Of a stretch of 44,453 bases of DNA, positions 25,315-33,788 are shown in pieces. Position numbers and translations under genes: made by a program. Below the pieces are notes generated by a model, which made no database searches, was not told the origin of the DNA, and saw nothing but the letters and a program-made list of their open reading frames with translations. The DNA comes from Paracoccaceae bacterium (GTDB lineage: Bacteria; Pseudomonadota; Alphaproteobacteria; Rhodobacterales; Rhodobacteraceae), in contig JAUZRU010000011.1 of the NCBI GenBank assembly GCA_030950185.1, forward strand, positions 1-44,453, read 5' to 3'. Every line of letters begins with the position of its first letter. The stretch's first letter is position 1.

Positions 25315-26916
25315 ATGACGCAATCACAAATTCATGACATCGCCATCATCGGCGGCGGGGTGAATGGCTGCGCGGTTGCGCGCGACGCTGCCGGGCGGGG
25401 GCTGTCGGTGTTTCTGTGCGAGGCGGGCGATCTTGCGCAAGGCACGTCCTCGGCCTCGACCAAGCTGTTTCACGGGGGGCTGCGCTATCTGGAATATTAC
25501 GAATTCGGCCTCGTGCGCCACGCGCTGATCGAGCGCGAGATCCTGTTGTCCATGATGCCGCATATCGCACGCCCGCTGCGCTTTGTGCTGCCTTACCACA
25601 AGGGGTTGCGGCCGGCCTGGATGCTGCGGCTGGGGCTGTTCATCTATGATCACCTCGGCGGGCGGCGGATCCTGCCCCCGACGAAAACGCTGGATCTGAC
25701 GCGGGATGAGGCCGGCAAACCGCTGCGCGGCGAATTTCGCAAGGGGTTTGAATATTCCGACTGCTGGGTTGACGATTCCCGTCTTGTCGTTCTGCTGGCC
25801 CGCGATGCCGCCAACAGGGGCGCGCAGATCGCGACACGTACCCGCTGCGTCAGCGCAAGACGCAAGGACGGGCTGTGGCAGGTGATGCTGCAAGACAGCG
25901 AAACCGGCGATCGCCATGAAATCACCGCCCGCGCGCTGGTCAATGCCGGCGGTCCCTGGGTCGGACAGATCATCGACGATGCGCTGCATGTCGCGTCGAA
26001 AGACCGCGTTCGCCTGGTCAGGGGCAGCCATGTGGTCGTGCCCCGCATCTTTGACCACGACCGCGCCTATATCTTTCAGAACGCCGATGGACGCATCATC
26101 TTCGCCATCCCGTTCGAGCGCGACTTTACCCTGATCGGCACCACCGATATCGACCATGAAGGCAGCCTCGATCAGGTCTCCTGCACCGAGGAAGAGGCTG
26201 AATATCTGTGCAACGCGGCCTCTGAATATTTCCGCCAGCCCGTTCTGCGCAAGGATGTGGTCTGGACATATGCCGGTGTGCGCCCGCTTTACGATGACGG
26301 GGCCTCGTCTGCGACCGAAGCCACGCGCGACTATGTTCTCAAGCGCGAGGGCGGCGAGGGCGAGGCACCGCTGATCAACATTTTCGGCGGCAAGATCACC
26401 ACGCACCGCTTTCTGGCGACACAGGTGATGAAGAACCTCGCACGCGATTTCGCGGGCATGCGCGGCGACTGGACCGCCGGCGCCCCCCTTCCCGGAGGGG
26501 ATTTCCGCCTTGAAGACCGCACCAGGCTGATTTCCGCCCTGCGCGGAGAATTCGAATTCATCGATCGGAACTGGGCCGAGCGCCTCGTCGCCGCCTATGG
26601 AACCCTTGCGCGCAAGATGCTGGGCGATGCCCGCTCGAAACAGGACATGGGCCGCGATTTCGGCGCCACCCTGCATGCGCGCGAGGTCCGCTGGCTGATG
26701 CTCAACGAATGGGCCAGAACCGCAGAAGATGTGCTTTGGCGACGCTCGAAACTTGGGCTGCGCCTTGATGACAACCAGGTTCGCGAACTTGAAACCTGGA
26801 TGAAGCAGCAAGCCGGAAAGCAACCGGCGAAAACGGAAACCGCAGCAGTAGAAACGACAGGCAACACACCTAGGCAACTTGAACCCAGTCTATCCAAAAC
26901 GGAGGAAGATCAATGA
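25315..26916 (+). CDS. glpD: Aerobic glycerol-3-phosphate dehydrogenase
   Basis: A 533-residue FAD-dependent, membrane-associated enzyme that oxidises sn-glycerol 3-phosphate to dihydroxyacetone phosphate and passes electrons to quinone. The FAD-binding IAIIGGGVNGCAVARDAAGRGL is at the N terminus. It is followed by the GlpD blocks QGTSSASTKLFHGGLRYLEYYEF, LVNAGGPWV, FTLIGTTDIDH, WTYAGVRPL and FGGKITTHRFLA. ATG 25315 is chosen because the dinucleotide fold begins six residues later. The stop overlaps the ugpB start (ATGA), so import and oxidation of G3P are co-expressed under GlpR. Confidence 0.97.
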   Translation: MTQSQIHDIAIIGGGVNGCAVARDAAGRGLSVFLCEAGDLAQGTSSASTKLFHGGLRYLEYYEFGLVRHALIEREILLSMMPHIARPLRFVLPYHKGLRPAWMLRLGLFIYDHLGGRRILPPTKTLDLTRDEAGKPLRGEFRKGFEYSDCWVDDSRLVVLLARDAANRGAQIATRTRCVSARRKDGLWQVMLQDSETGDRHEITARALVNAGGPWVGQIIDDALHVASKDRVRLVRGSHVVVPRIFDHDRAYIFQNADGRIIFAIPFERDFTLIGTTDIDHEGSLDQVSCTEEEAEYLCNAASEYFRQPVLRKDVVWTYAGVRPLYDDGASSATEATRDYVLKREGGEGEAPLINIFGGKITTHRFLATQVMKNLARDFAGMRGDWTAGAPLPGGDFRLEDRTRLISALRGEFEFIDRNWAERLVAAYGTLARKMLGDARSKQDMGRDFGATLHAREVRWLMLNEWARTAEDVLWRRSKLGLRLDDNQVRELETWMKQQAGKQPAKTETAAVETTGNTPRQLEPSLSKTEEDQ

Positions 26917-28226
26917 AACTCAGCAAATTCCTGGTCGGCGCAGCAGCCGCCACGGCCCTGACGGGCATGGCCAGCGGTGCCATGGCTGTCACCGAAATCC
27001 AGTGGTGGCACGCCATGGGTGGCGCCAATGGCGAGCGCGTCAACAAGATCGCGGCCGACTTCAACGCATCGCAAAGCGAATACAAGGTCGTGCCCACCAA
27101 CAAGGGCAACTACACCGAGACCATGACCGCCGCGATCGCCGCCTTCCGCGCGGGCAAACAGCCCGACATCGTGCAGGTCTTCGAGGTCGGCACCGCCACC
27201 ATGATGGCCGCCAAGGGCGCCGTCTATCCCGTCTACAAGCTGATGCAGGACGAAGGTGAAAGCTTTGACATCAATGCCTATCTGCCGGCTGTTGTCAGCT
27301 ATTACCAGACATCGAACGGCAAGCTGCTGTCGATGCCGTTCAACAGCTCGACCCCGGTTCTGTGGTATAACAAGGACGCCTTCAAGAAGGCCGGCATCAC
27401 CAAGGTTCCCTCGACCTGGGACGAAATGAAGACCGCCAGCGAAAAGCTGGTTGCCAGCGGCATGAAATGCGGCTTTTCCTTTGGCTGGCAAAGCTGGGTC
27501 ATGATCGAAAACTACTCGGCCTGGCACAACCTGCCCATCGGCACCAGGGAAAACGGCTATGCCGGTCTTGACACCGAATTCACCTTCAACAATGCAGCCG
27601 TCAAGAACCGCCTGCAAAAGATCTATGACTGGTCCAAGAAGGGCCTGTTCAAATATGGCGGCCGTCGCGGTGACAGCCTGTCGATGTTCACCAATGGCGA
27701 ATGCGGCATGTGGATGAACTCTTCGGCCTATTACGGCGCGATGAAGGCACAGGCCAAGTTCGATTTCGGTCAGGCCATGCTGCCGCTGGACACCGAGGTT
27801 GCCAAGAAACCCCAGAACTCGATCATCGGCGGCGCAACGCTGTGGGTTCTGAAGGGCAAGCCCAAGAGCCACTACAAGGGCGTGGCCCTGTTCCTGAAAT
27901 ACCTGTCCAGCCCGAAGGTGCAGGCATGGTGGCATCAGGAAACCGGCTATGTGCCGATCACGACCGCAGCCTACAAGCTGTCGGAAGAACAGGGTTTCTA
28001 CAAATCCAACCCCGGCACCGATACCGCGATCCACGAACTCAGCCTGAACCAGCCCACGCCCAATTCGCGCGGCCTGCGTTTCGGCAACTTTGTCCAGGTT
28101 CGTGACATCATCAACGAAGAGATGGAAAACATCTGGGCCGGCAAGAAGACTGCCTCGCAGGCCATGGATGACGCGGTTGCACGCGGCAACAAGCTGCTGC
28201 GCAAGTTTGAAAAAGCCAACCGCTAA
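26913..28226 (+). CDS. ugpB: sn-Glycerol-3-phosphate ABC transporter binding protein
   Basis: A 437-residue periplasmic binding protein. The signal peptide is residues 1 to about 25 (FLVGAAAATALTGMASGAMA|V). It aligns by eye with E. coli UgpB through IQWWHAMGGANGERV, VPTNKGNYTETMTAAIAAFRAG, QVFEVGTATMMAAKGAVYPVY, MPFNSSTPVLWYNKDAFKKAG, SGMKCGFSFGWQSW and IIGGATLWVLKGK. The ligand residues of UgpB (G3P and glycerophosphodiesters) appear kept in these blocks. It starts within the glpD stop and is followed by a hairpin before ugpA. Confidence 0.95.
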   Translation: MKLSKFLVGAAAATALTGMASGAMAVTEIQWWHAMGGANGERVNKIAADFNASQSEYKVVPTNKGNYTETMTAAIAAFRAGKQPDIVQVFEVGTATMMAAKGAVYPVYKLMQDEGESFDINAYLPAVVSYYQTSNGKLLSMPFNSSTPVLWYNKDAFKKAGITKVPSTWDEMKTASEKLVASGMKCGFSFGWQSWVMIENYSAWHNLPIGTRENGYAGLDTEFTFNNAAVKNRLQKIYDWSKKGLFKYGGRRGDSLSMFTNGECGMWMNSSAYYGAMKAQAKFDFGQAMLPLDTEVAKKPQNSIIGGATLWVLKGKPKSHYKGVALFLKYLSSPKVQAWWHQETGYVPITTAAYKLSEEQGFYKSNPGTDTAIHELSLNQPTPNSRGLRFGNFVQVRDIINEEMENIWAGKKTASQAMDDAVARGNKLLRKFEKANR

Positions 28227-28241
28227 GACTTGAAAGCACTG

Positions 28242-28273
28242 GCGGGCCTCCTGTTACATGACCGGGGGCCCGC
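28242..28273 (+). terminator. Hairpin between ugpB and ugpA
   Basis: A 10-bp stem with one G-U wobble, GCGGGCCTCC (28242-28251) against GGGGGCCCGC (28264-28273), has a 12-nt loop. There is no U tract. It is placed like the livK-livG and TAXI-TRAP hairpins and probably tunes the ratio of binding protein to permease. Confidence 0.6.
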
Positions 28274-28302
28274 TGCCCCATTCGGCAAGACGGAACGAAC
28301 AC

Positions 28303-29184
28303 ATGCTCAAACGGGTTCATTTCAAGCCCTCCCTGCTGCCCTTTCTGCTGGTGGCACCGCAGATCGTCATTACGATCGTGTTCTTTTTCTGGCCCGCAAG
28401 CCAGGCCCTGTATCAATCCTTCCTTGTCGAAGACGCCTTTGGCCTGAGCACCGAATTCGTCTGGTTCGACAATTTCATCGAGCTGTTTCAAGACCCGCAT
28501 TACCTGGGCGCGTTCCAGCGCACCGCCTATTTTTCCCTTTCTGTCGCCTTCATCGCCATGTTCTCGGCGCTGGTGCTGGCGGCAATGGCCGACAGGATCG
28601 TGCGCGGCGCCACCACCTACCGGACCCTGCTGATCTGGCCCTACGCGATCGCGCCGGTGCTGGCCGGGGCGTTGTGGGTATTCATGTTCGACCCGACCCT
28701 TGGCATCTTTGTCTATGCGCTGAACGCCATCGGCATCGACTGGAACTACAAGCTGAACGGCGATCAGGCCATGACGCTGGTGATCCTGGCATCCGCCTGG
28801 AAACAGATCGCCTATAACTTTCTGTTCTTCATCGCGGCGATGCAGTCGATCCCGCGCTCGCTGATCGAAGCCGCCGCCATTGACGGTGCCGGCCCCTTGC
28901 GCCGCTTCACGACGATCATCTTTCCGCTGATCACGCCGACCAGCTTTTTCCTGCTGGTGGTCAATGTGGTCTATGCGTTTTTCGACACGTTCGGCGTGAT
29001 CGACGCCATGACCCAGGGCGGGCCGGCAAATGCCACGCAGATTCTGGTCTACAAGGTCTATTACGACGGCTTTGTCGGGCTGGATCTGGGCGGATCGGCG
29101 GCACAGTCGGTGGTGCTGATGGCCATTGTCATCCTGCTGACGGTGGTCCAGTTCCGCTTTATCGAAAGAAAGGTTGAATACTGA
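28303..29184 (+). CDS. ugpA: sn-Glycerol-3-phosphate ABC transporter permease
   Basis: A 293-residue permease with about six membrane helices ([26 protein letters not shown] near the start). The EAA loop [25 protein letters not shown] (about 188-212) docks onto Ugp[32 protein letters not shown] is the UgpA-typical C-terminal block. ATG 28303 is preceded by GGAACG. It overlaps ugpE by one base (TGATG), so the pair is translationally coupled. Confidence 0.95.
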   Translation: MLKRVHFKPSLLPFLLVAPQIVITIVFFFWPASQALYQSFLVEDAFGLSTEFVWFDNFIELFQDPHYLGAFQRTAYFSLSVAFIAMFSALVLAAMADRIVRGATTYRTLLIWPYAIAPVLAGALWVFMFDPTLGIFVYALNAIGIDWNYKLNGDQAMTLVILASAWKQIAYNFLFFIAAMQSIPRSLIEAAAIDGAGPLRRFTTIIFPLITPTSFFLLVVNVVYAFFDTFGVIDAMTQGGPANATQILVYKVYYDGFVGLDLGGSAAQSVVLMAIVILLTVVQFRFIERKVEY

Positions 29185-30032
29185 TGATCGAGAACCGCCC
29201 CCTCATCACCTTTCTTGCCCATGCAACGATCATTCTGGGCATCGCCATCGTGGCCTTTCCGATCTGGATCACCTTTGTCGCCGCCAGCCATGACGCGGTG
29301 CGCATGACGCAGGTGCCGATCCCGCTTTGGCCGGGCGACCAGTTTTTTGTCAATCTCAAGATCGCGCTGACCCGTGGACTGGGTGGCGCTCAGGGGCCGA
29401 CGGCCGCGACGTTGCTGCTCAACAGCCTGATCACCGCGCTGATGATCGCGGTCGGCAAGATCGTGATCTCGATGCTGTCGGCCTTTGCCATCGTCTATTT
29501 CCGCTTTCCGTTTCGCATGGGGTTCTTCTGGATGATCTTCGTCACTCTCATGCTGCCGGTCGAAGTGCGCATCCTGCCGACCTTCAAGGTGGTGGCGGAT
29601 CTCAACCTGCTTGACAGCTATTGGGGCATGACGCTGCCGCTGATCGCCAGTGCAACCGCAACCTTCATGTTCCGGCAGGTCTTTCTGACCATCCCCGACG
29701 AGATGCTGGAAGCCGCGCGCATAGATGGCGCCGGGCCGATGCGGTTTTTCTGGGACATACTGATCCCGATGTCGCGCACAAACATCGCGGCGCTGTTCGT
29801 GATCCTGTTCATCTATGGCTGGAACCAGTATCTCTGGCCGCTGCTGATCACCACCGACAGCAGCCTTTACACCATTACCATCGGCATCAAGAACCTGCTC
29901 AACTCGGCCGAGCTCACGCCTGAATGGAACATCATCATGATGACCGCCCTGCTGGCCATGATCCCGCCGGTGCTGGTGGTCGTGACCATGCAGAAGATGT
30001 TCGTCAAGGGCCTGACCGAAACCGACAAGTAA
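29184..30032 (+). CDS. ugpE: sn-Glycerol-3-phosphate ABC transporter permease
   Basis: A 282-residue partner permease of UgpA. It has an N-terminal helix [26 protein letters not shown], and the EAA loop [29 protein letters not shown] (about 175-203). The sequences [13 protein letters not shown] and [37 protein letters not shown] are close to E. coli UgpE. The gene is 16 bp upstream of ugpC. Confidence 0.95.
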   Translation: MIENRPLITFLAHATIILGIAIVAFPIWITFVAASHDAVRMTQVPIPLWPGDQFFVNLKIALTRGLGGAQGPTAATLLLNSLITALMIAVGKIVISMLSAFAIVYFRFPFRMGFFWMIFVTLMLPVEVRILPTFKVVADLNLLDSYWGMTLPLIASATATFMFRQVFLTIPDEMLEAARIDGAGPMRFFWDILIPMSRTNIAALFVILFIYGWNQYLWPLLITTDSSLYTITIGIKNLLNSAELTPEWNIIMMTALLAMIPPVLVVVTMQKMFVKGLTETDK

Positions 30033-30048
30033 GACTGGATACACAGAC

Positions 30049-31116
30049 ATGGCGGAAATTTCGCTCAGAAACATCACCAAATCCTATGGCAAGACCCAGG
30101 TCATCAACGGCGTTGACATGGAAATCCATGATGGCGAATTCATGGTCATCGTCGGCCCCTCGGGATGCGGGAAATCCACCCTGCTGCGCATGGTGGCCGG
30201 GCTTGAAACCATCACCGGGGGCGAAATATCCATCGGCGGGCGCGTGGTGAATGATCTGGAACCGGCCGAACGCGACATCGCCATGGTCTTTCAGAACTAT
30301 GCACTTTACCCGCATATGTCGGTTTACAAGAACATGGCCTATGGCCTGAAGATCCAGAAGCTGCCCGCCGACGAGATCGCGCGCCGCGTGCAGAAGGCCG
30401 CCGACATTCTGGAGCTTGGCGACTATCTGAACCGTTCTCCGCGGCAATTGTCGGGCGGCCAGCGCCAGCGCGTTGCCATGGGCCGCGCGATCGTGCGCGA
30501 ACCGGCCGTGTTCCTGTTCGACGAGCCGCTTTCGAACCTCGATGCCAAGCTGCGCGTGCAGATGCGCCTTGAAATCAAGAAACTGCAAGAGGCCCTTGGC
30601 ATCACCGCGATCTATGTCACCCATGATCAGGTCGAGGCCATGACGCTGGGCCATCGCCTGGCGGTCGTGAATGCCGGCAATGTCGAACAGATCGGCAGCC
30701 CGATGGAAATCTATGCCCGCCCGGAAACCGTGTTCGTCGCGGGCTTTATCGGCTCGCCCTCGATGAACCTGCTGGCTGCGCGCGTGAATGCCAAGGGCGA
30801 CATGGTCGAGCTGTCCGACGGCGCCCATATCGGGGCAACCGGCATCAACGAACTTGCAGGCCAAGAGGTGATCTTTGGCGCGCGCCCCGAGCATCTGTCG
30901 ATTGCAGATGGCGAAACGGGGCTGAGCCTGACCGTTACTATCGTCGAACAACTCGGCGCCGATACCCTTGTCCACGGCAAGCTGGGAGGCGGGGCCGATG
31001 CGGTGATCCGTCTGGACGGCATCCATTCGCTGGAAAGCGGCGCCACCGTGCCGCTGAGCATTGCCCCTGAAAACATTCACCTGTTCGATGCGCAAAGCAA
31101 AAAGCGGGTGAACTGA
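30049..31116 (+). CDS. ugpC: sn-Glycerol-3-phosphate ABC transporter ATP-binding protein
   Basis: A 355-residue ATPase of the MalK/UgpC group. It has Walker [10 protein letters not shown] (about 36-44), signature [16 protein letters not shown], Walker [13 protein letters not shown], and the H-loop [19 protein letters not shown]-terminal TOBE regulatory domain spans about 240-350. [31 protein letters not shown] is the usual linker. UgpC is the last gene of glpD-ugpBAEC, and no clear terminator follows. The convergent merR begins 73 bp downstream. Confidence 0.95.
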   Translation: MAEISLRNITKSYGKTQVINGVDMEIHDGEFMVIVGPSGCGKSTLLRMVAGLETITGGEISIGGRVVNDLEPAERDIAMVFQNYALYPHMSVYKNMAYGLKIQKLPADEIARRVQKAADILELGDYLNRSPRQLSGGQRQRVAMGRAIVREPAVFLFDEPLSNLDAKLRVQMRLEIKKLQEALGITAIYVTHDQVEAMTLGHRLAVVNAGNVEQIGSPMEIYARPETVFVAGFIGSPSMNLLAARVNAKGDMVELSDGAHIGATGINELAGQEVIFGARPEHLSIADGETGLSLTVTIVEQLGADTLVHGKLGGGADAVIRLDGIHSLESGATVPLSIAPENIHLFDAQSKKRVN

Positions 31117-31189
31117 AGCGTCCCAAAGCCTGTCGCAAATGACCGGTGTTATTCACGAACGCAACGCAGGGCGGGCGACGCGGCCTGTG

Positions 31190-31588
31190 CTACCCCGCCA
31201 GCGCATCCATCACCGGGCATTCGGGCACATCGCGCCCGCTACAGCGCGAAACGGTTTCCGACAGCACCTTTTCAACACGCTGCAGATCCCTGATACGGGC
31301 ACGCACCGTTTCAAGATGGCCCTGCGCGACCGCCTGCACCTCGGCGCAGCTCTGGGCGCCGCGATCGACCAGACCCAGCAGGCTGCGAATCTCGTCCAGC
31401 GTGAACCCCAGCTCGCGCGAGCGCATGACGAAGCGCAGCCGATCCACATGCGCCGGGTCATATTGCCGATACCCGTTGCCCCCGCGCGGCGGTGCAGGCA
31501 GGATGCCGATCTTTTCGTAATAGCGGATGGTTTCGATATTGCATCCGGTCGCCCGGGACAGATCGATCCTGCGCAGGGCTTTTTTCAT
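31190..31588 (-). CDS. merR: Mercury-responsive MerR regulator
   Basis: A 132-residue MerR regulator with N-terminal winged helix (IDLSRATGCNIETIRYYEKIGILPAPPRGGNGYRQYDPAHVDRLRFV) and a coiled dimer helix. Cys81, Cys116 and Cys124 correspond to the three Hg(II) ligands of Tn501 MerR (Cys82, 117, 126), and the tail CSGRDVPECPVMDALAG aligns well with that protein, with the last spacing one residue shorter. MerR therefore most likely senses Hg(II). It is divergent from merT-merF-merA and shares their operator region. Confidence 0.94.
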   Translation of the reverse strand: MKKALRRIDLSRATGCNIETIRYYEKIGILPAPPRGGNGYRQYDPAHVDRLRFVMRSRELGFTLDEIRSLLGLVDRGAQSCAEVQAVAQGHLETVRARIRDLQRVEKVLSETVSRCSGRDVPECPVMDALAG

Positions 31589-31605
31589 GATCGCGACAAT
31601 CCCTC

Positions 31606-31636
31606 TTGAGCCTGTAGTGGCTACAGAGTGTAGCTT
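31606..31636 (+). promoter_or_regulatory. MerR-type promoter/operator of merTFA
   Basis: The -35 box TTGAGC (31606-31611) and -10 box TAGCTT (31631-31636) are separated by 19 bp rather than 17. The spacer holds the perfect dyad CTGTAG-TGG-CTACAG (31612-31626). The overlong spacer with a central dyad is the hallmark of promoters activated by MerR through DNA untwisting. The same site would also control the divergent merR gene. Confidence 0.9.
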
Positions 31637-31657
31637 GCCCTTGCAATCGGAACAAGG

Positions 31658-32059
31658 ATGATGCGCATGCAGGATCTGACACGTGCTGCAACAGAACGGG
31701 ACGGCGACAACAAGAATGGGTGGCTGGCAACGGGCCTGAGCCTGGCCGGGGCCCTTGCCATGACATCCTGCTGCATCCTGCCGCTGGTTCTTGTCAGCCT
31801 GGGGGTGACAGGTGTGTTCATCGGGCAGATGGCTGCCCTTTACCAATACAAATGGATCACCTTCGCCATCAGCGCCACCCTTCTGGGCTGGGATTTCTAC
31901 AAGGCCTATACCCCGGTAAAGTGCGCCGATGGCACCTGCACACGGCCCATGAACCGCACGGGCCTGCGCGCATTCCTCTGGCTGGCCGCCGCCATCATGG
32001 CCACGGCGATCCTCGACTACGGCTATCCCGCCAGACCGCTTGCCGACAACGGATCTTGA
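31658..32059 (+). CDS. merT: Mercuric ion transporter MerT
   Basis: A 133-residue inner-membrane Hg(II) importer with three membrane helices. The vicinal cysteine pair Cys38-Cys39 lies in the first helix (AMTSCCILPLVLVSLGVTG). A second pair, Cys89 and Cys94, lies in the cytoplasmic loop (KCADGTC), matching MerT. The length is slightly above the usual 116 because of a longer N terminus. The true start may be ATG 31667, which has AAGG at better spacing. It is the first gene behind the MerR promoter. No merP follows, unlike classic operons. Confidence 0.9.
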   Translation: MMRMQDLTRAATERDGDNKNGWLATGLSLAGALAMTSCCILPLVLVSLGVTGVFIGQMAALYQYKWITFAISATLLGWDFYKAYTPVKCADGTCTRPMNRTGLRAFLWLAAAIMATAILDYGYPARPLADNGS

Positions 32060-32073
32060 ACAGGAGCCCCCGG

Positions 32074-32316
32074 ATGAACCGGACCAATGAAAACGCCTGC
32101 AAGCGGCGCGAGGATCAACTGCTGAAATACGGCGTGCTGGGCACGGCGGTCGCCGCGCTGTGCTGCTTTACGCCGGCGCTGGTGGTGCTGGTCGGGCTGG
32201 TGGGGCTTTCGGCCATCATCGGCTATCTCGACTATGTTCTTTTCCCGGCACTCGGGTTCTTCATCCTGCTCACAGCCTGGGCGCTGTGGCGGCGCGCGCA
32301 AAGGCAATCGACATGA
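32074..32316 (+). CDS. merF: Mercury transport protein MerF
   Basis: An 80-residue two-helix membrane protein. The core LLKYGVLGTAVAALCCFTPALVVLVGLVGLSAIIGYLDYVLFPALGFFIL closely follows MerF, with the cytoplasm-facing pair Cys30-Cys31 in helix 1. MerF of plasmid pMER327 carries a second vicinal pair near its C terminus. Here the tail (RRAQRQST) has no cysteine, so the second pair is missing. GGAG lies upstream at 32063-32066. The stop overlaps the merA start (ATGA). Confidence 0.9.
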   Translation: MNRTNENACKRREDQLLKYGVLGTAVAALCCFTPALVVLVGLVGLSAIIGYLDYVLFPALGFFILLTAWALWRRAQRQST

Positions 32317-33710
32317 GCATGAAATACGACCTCGCCGTCATCGGCGCCGGATCCGCCGGCTTTTCCGCCGCCATCACCGCCGCCGACGCGGGCAGGCGCG
32401 TTGCCCTTGTCGGCCACGGCACCATCGGCGGAACCTGCGTCAATGTCGGCTGCGTGCCCTCGAAAACCATGATCCGCGCGGCCGAGGCCCTGCACGCCGC
32501 ACGCGCCGCTACGCGCTTTCCGGGCCTCGAGGCCAGCGCGCGTATCACCGATTTTGCCCGTCTTGCAAAGGCGCGCGATGATCTTGTCAGCGGGTTGCGG
32601 CAAAAGAAATATATCGACATCCTGTCGGCAAACCCGCTGGTCGATTACATCGACGAAGGGGCCGCGCGTCTTGCCGATGGCGGGGTGCGGGTCGGCGACC
32701 GCATGGTTCATGCCGACAAGATCATCATTGCCACCGGCGCGCACCCCAGTGTGCCCGACATTCCCGGCATCGACCTTGTGCCCACGCTCGACAGCACCGC
32801 GCTGCTGGCACTTGAGCATATCCCCGAAAGCCTGATCTTTCTTGGTGCCGGCTATATCGGGGCCGAGCTGGCCCAGATGATGGCGCGCTTTGGTGCCAGG
32901 GTCAGCCTGCTGTGCCGCTCGCGCCTGCTGCCCGAGGCCGAACCCGAAATTTCGGCAGCCCTCGCACAAGAGCTGCACGCCGAGGGCATCAACCTTCTGG
33001 AAGGTATCACATATGACAGCTGCACCCTGCGCGACGGTCGTGCGGTCGTTTCGCTGAACAACGGGGAAACCACGCTGGAAGCCGCCCATATCGTGCTGAC
33101 CACCGGCCGCCGCGCCAATACCGAGGGGTTGAACCTTGCCGGCGCAGGCGTCGAAACAGACCGTCGCGGCGCCATCGTCACCACGACCGAGATGCGCACC
33201 ACCCACCCCGACATCTATGCCGCAGGCGATGTCACCGACCGCGACCAGTTCGTCTATATGGCGGCCTATGGTGCCCGGATCGCGGCCTCGAACGCGGTAT
33301 TGGGCATGCAGCTGCACTATGACAACCGCGCCATGCCGTGGGTCGTGTTCACCGACCCCCAGATTGCCGGCGTGGGGCTGACCGAGGCGCAGGCGCGCAA
33401 GGCCGGCCACAAGGTCAAGACTTCGATCCTGCCGCTGGAGCAGGTGCCCCGCGCGCTTGCCGCCCGCGACACGCGCGGCCTGATCAAGCTGGTCGCCGAT
33501 GCCGATGACGACCGCCTGCTTGGCGGGCAGATCATGGCCTCCGAGGGCGCGGATTCGATCCAGACGCTGGCGCTGGCAATCAAGGCGGGCATGACGGCGC
33601 GCGAACTGGCCGAGACCATCTTCCCCTATCTGACCACGGTCGAGGGGCTGAAGCTGGCCGCCCAGACATTCGAGCGCGATATTGCCCAGCTTTCCTGCTG
33701 CGCGGGGTGA
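32313..33710 (+). CDS. merA: Mercuric reductase MerA
   Basis: A 465-residue flavoprotein disulfide reductase that reduces Hg(II) to volatile Hg(0) with NADPH. The FAD-binding GAGSAGFSAAITAA is followed by the redox pair Cys42/Cys47 in GTCVNVGCVPSK. The C-terminal vicinal pair Cys462-Cys463 (LSCCAG), unique to MerA among relatives, takes Hg(II) into the active site. IYAAGDVTDRDQFVYMAAYGARIAA is the FAD-ribityl motif. It lacks the N-terminal NmerA metal-binding domain, so it is the short form. Translation is coupled to merF by overlap. Confidence 0.96.
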   Translation: MSMKYDLAVIGAGSAGFSAAITAADAGRRVALVGHGTIGGTCVNVGCVPSKTMIRAAEALHAARAATRFPGLEASARITDFARLAKARDDLVSGLRQKKYIDILSANPLVDYIDEGAARLADGGVRVGDRMVHADKIIIATGAHPSVPDIPGIDLVPTLDSTALLALEHIPESLIFLGAGYIGAELAQMMARFGARVSLLCRSRLLPEAEPEISAALAQELHAEGINLLEGITYDSCTLRDGRAVVSLNNGETTLEAAHIVLTTGRRANTEGLNLAGAGVETDRRGAIVTTTEMRTTHPDIYAAGDVTDRDQFVYMAAYGARIAASNAVLGMQLHYDNRAMPWVVFTDPQIAGVGLTEAQARKAGHKVKTSILPLEQVPRALAARDTRGLIKLVADADDDRLLGGQIMASEGADSIQTLALAIKAGMTARELAETIFPYLTTVEGLKLAAQTFERDIAQLSCCAG

Positions 33711-33762
33711 ACCAACGCGCGCCAGCGCCTTCTTCCTTGCGCAAATACGCGCGCCGCAGGCA

Positions 33763-33782
33763 CGGGCCCCGGCTGGGGCCCG
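33763..33782. terminator. GC-rich hairpin between convergent merA and hydrolase genes
   Basis: A perfect 8-bp stem CGGGCCCC / GGGGCCCG has a 4-nt loop. No T run follows on either strand, so it is only a candidate terminator. The A/T-containing stretch TTCCTTGCGCAAATACGC just before it resembles an intergenic pattern I associate with Rhodobacterales (from memory, unverified). Confidence 0.5.
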
Positions 33783-33788
33783 ATCGCC

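Noticed and set aside
25324-26877. 517-codon minus-strand open frame opposite glpD
   Set aside because: Shadow of glpD; no recognisable domain, and glpD motifs fill the other strand.
31117-33788. Search for a merP or transposon ends around the mer genes
   Set aside because: No merP-like GMTCxxC motif, transposase, resolvase or flanking inverted repeats were found, so no mobile element is claimed here.
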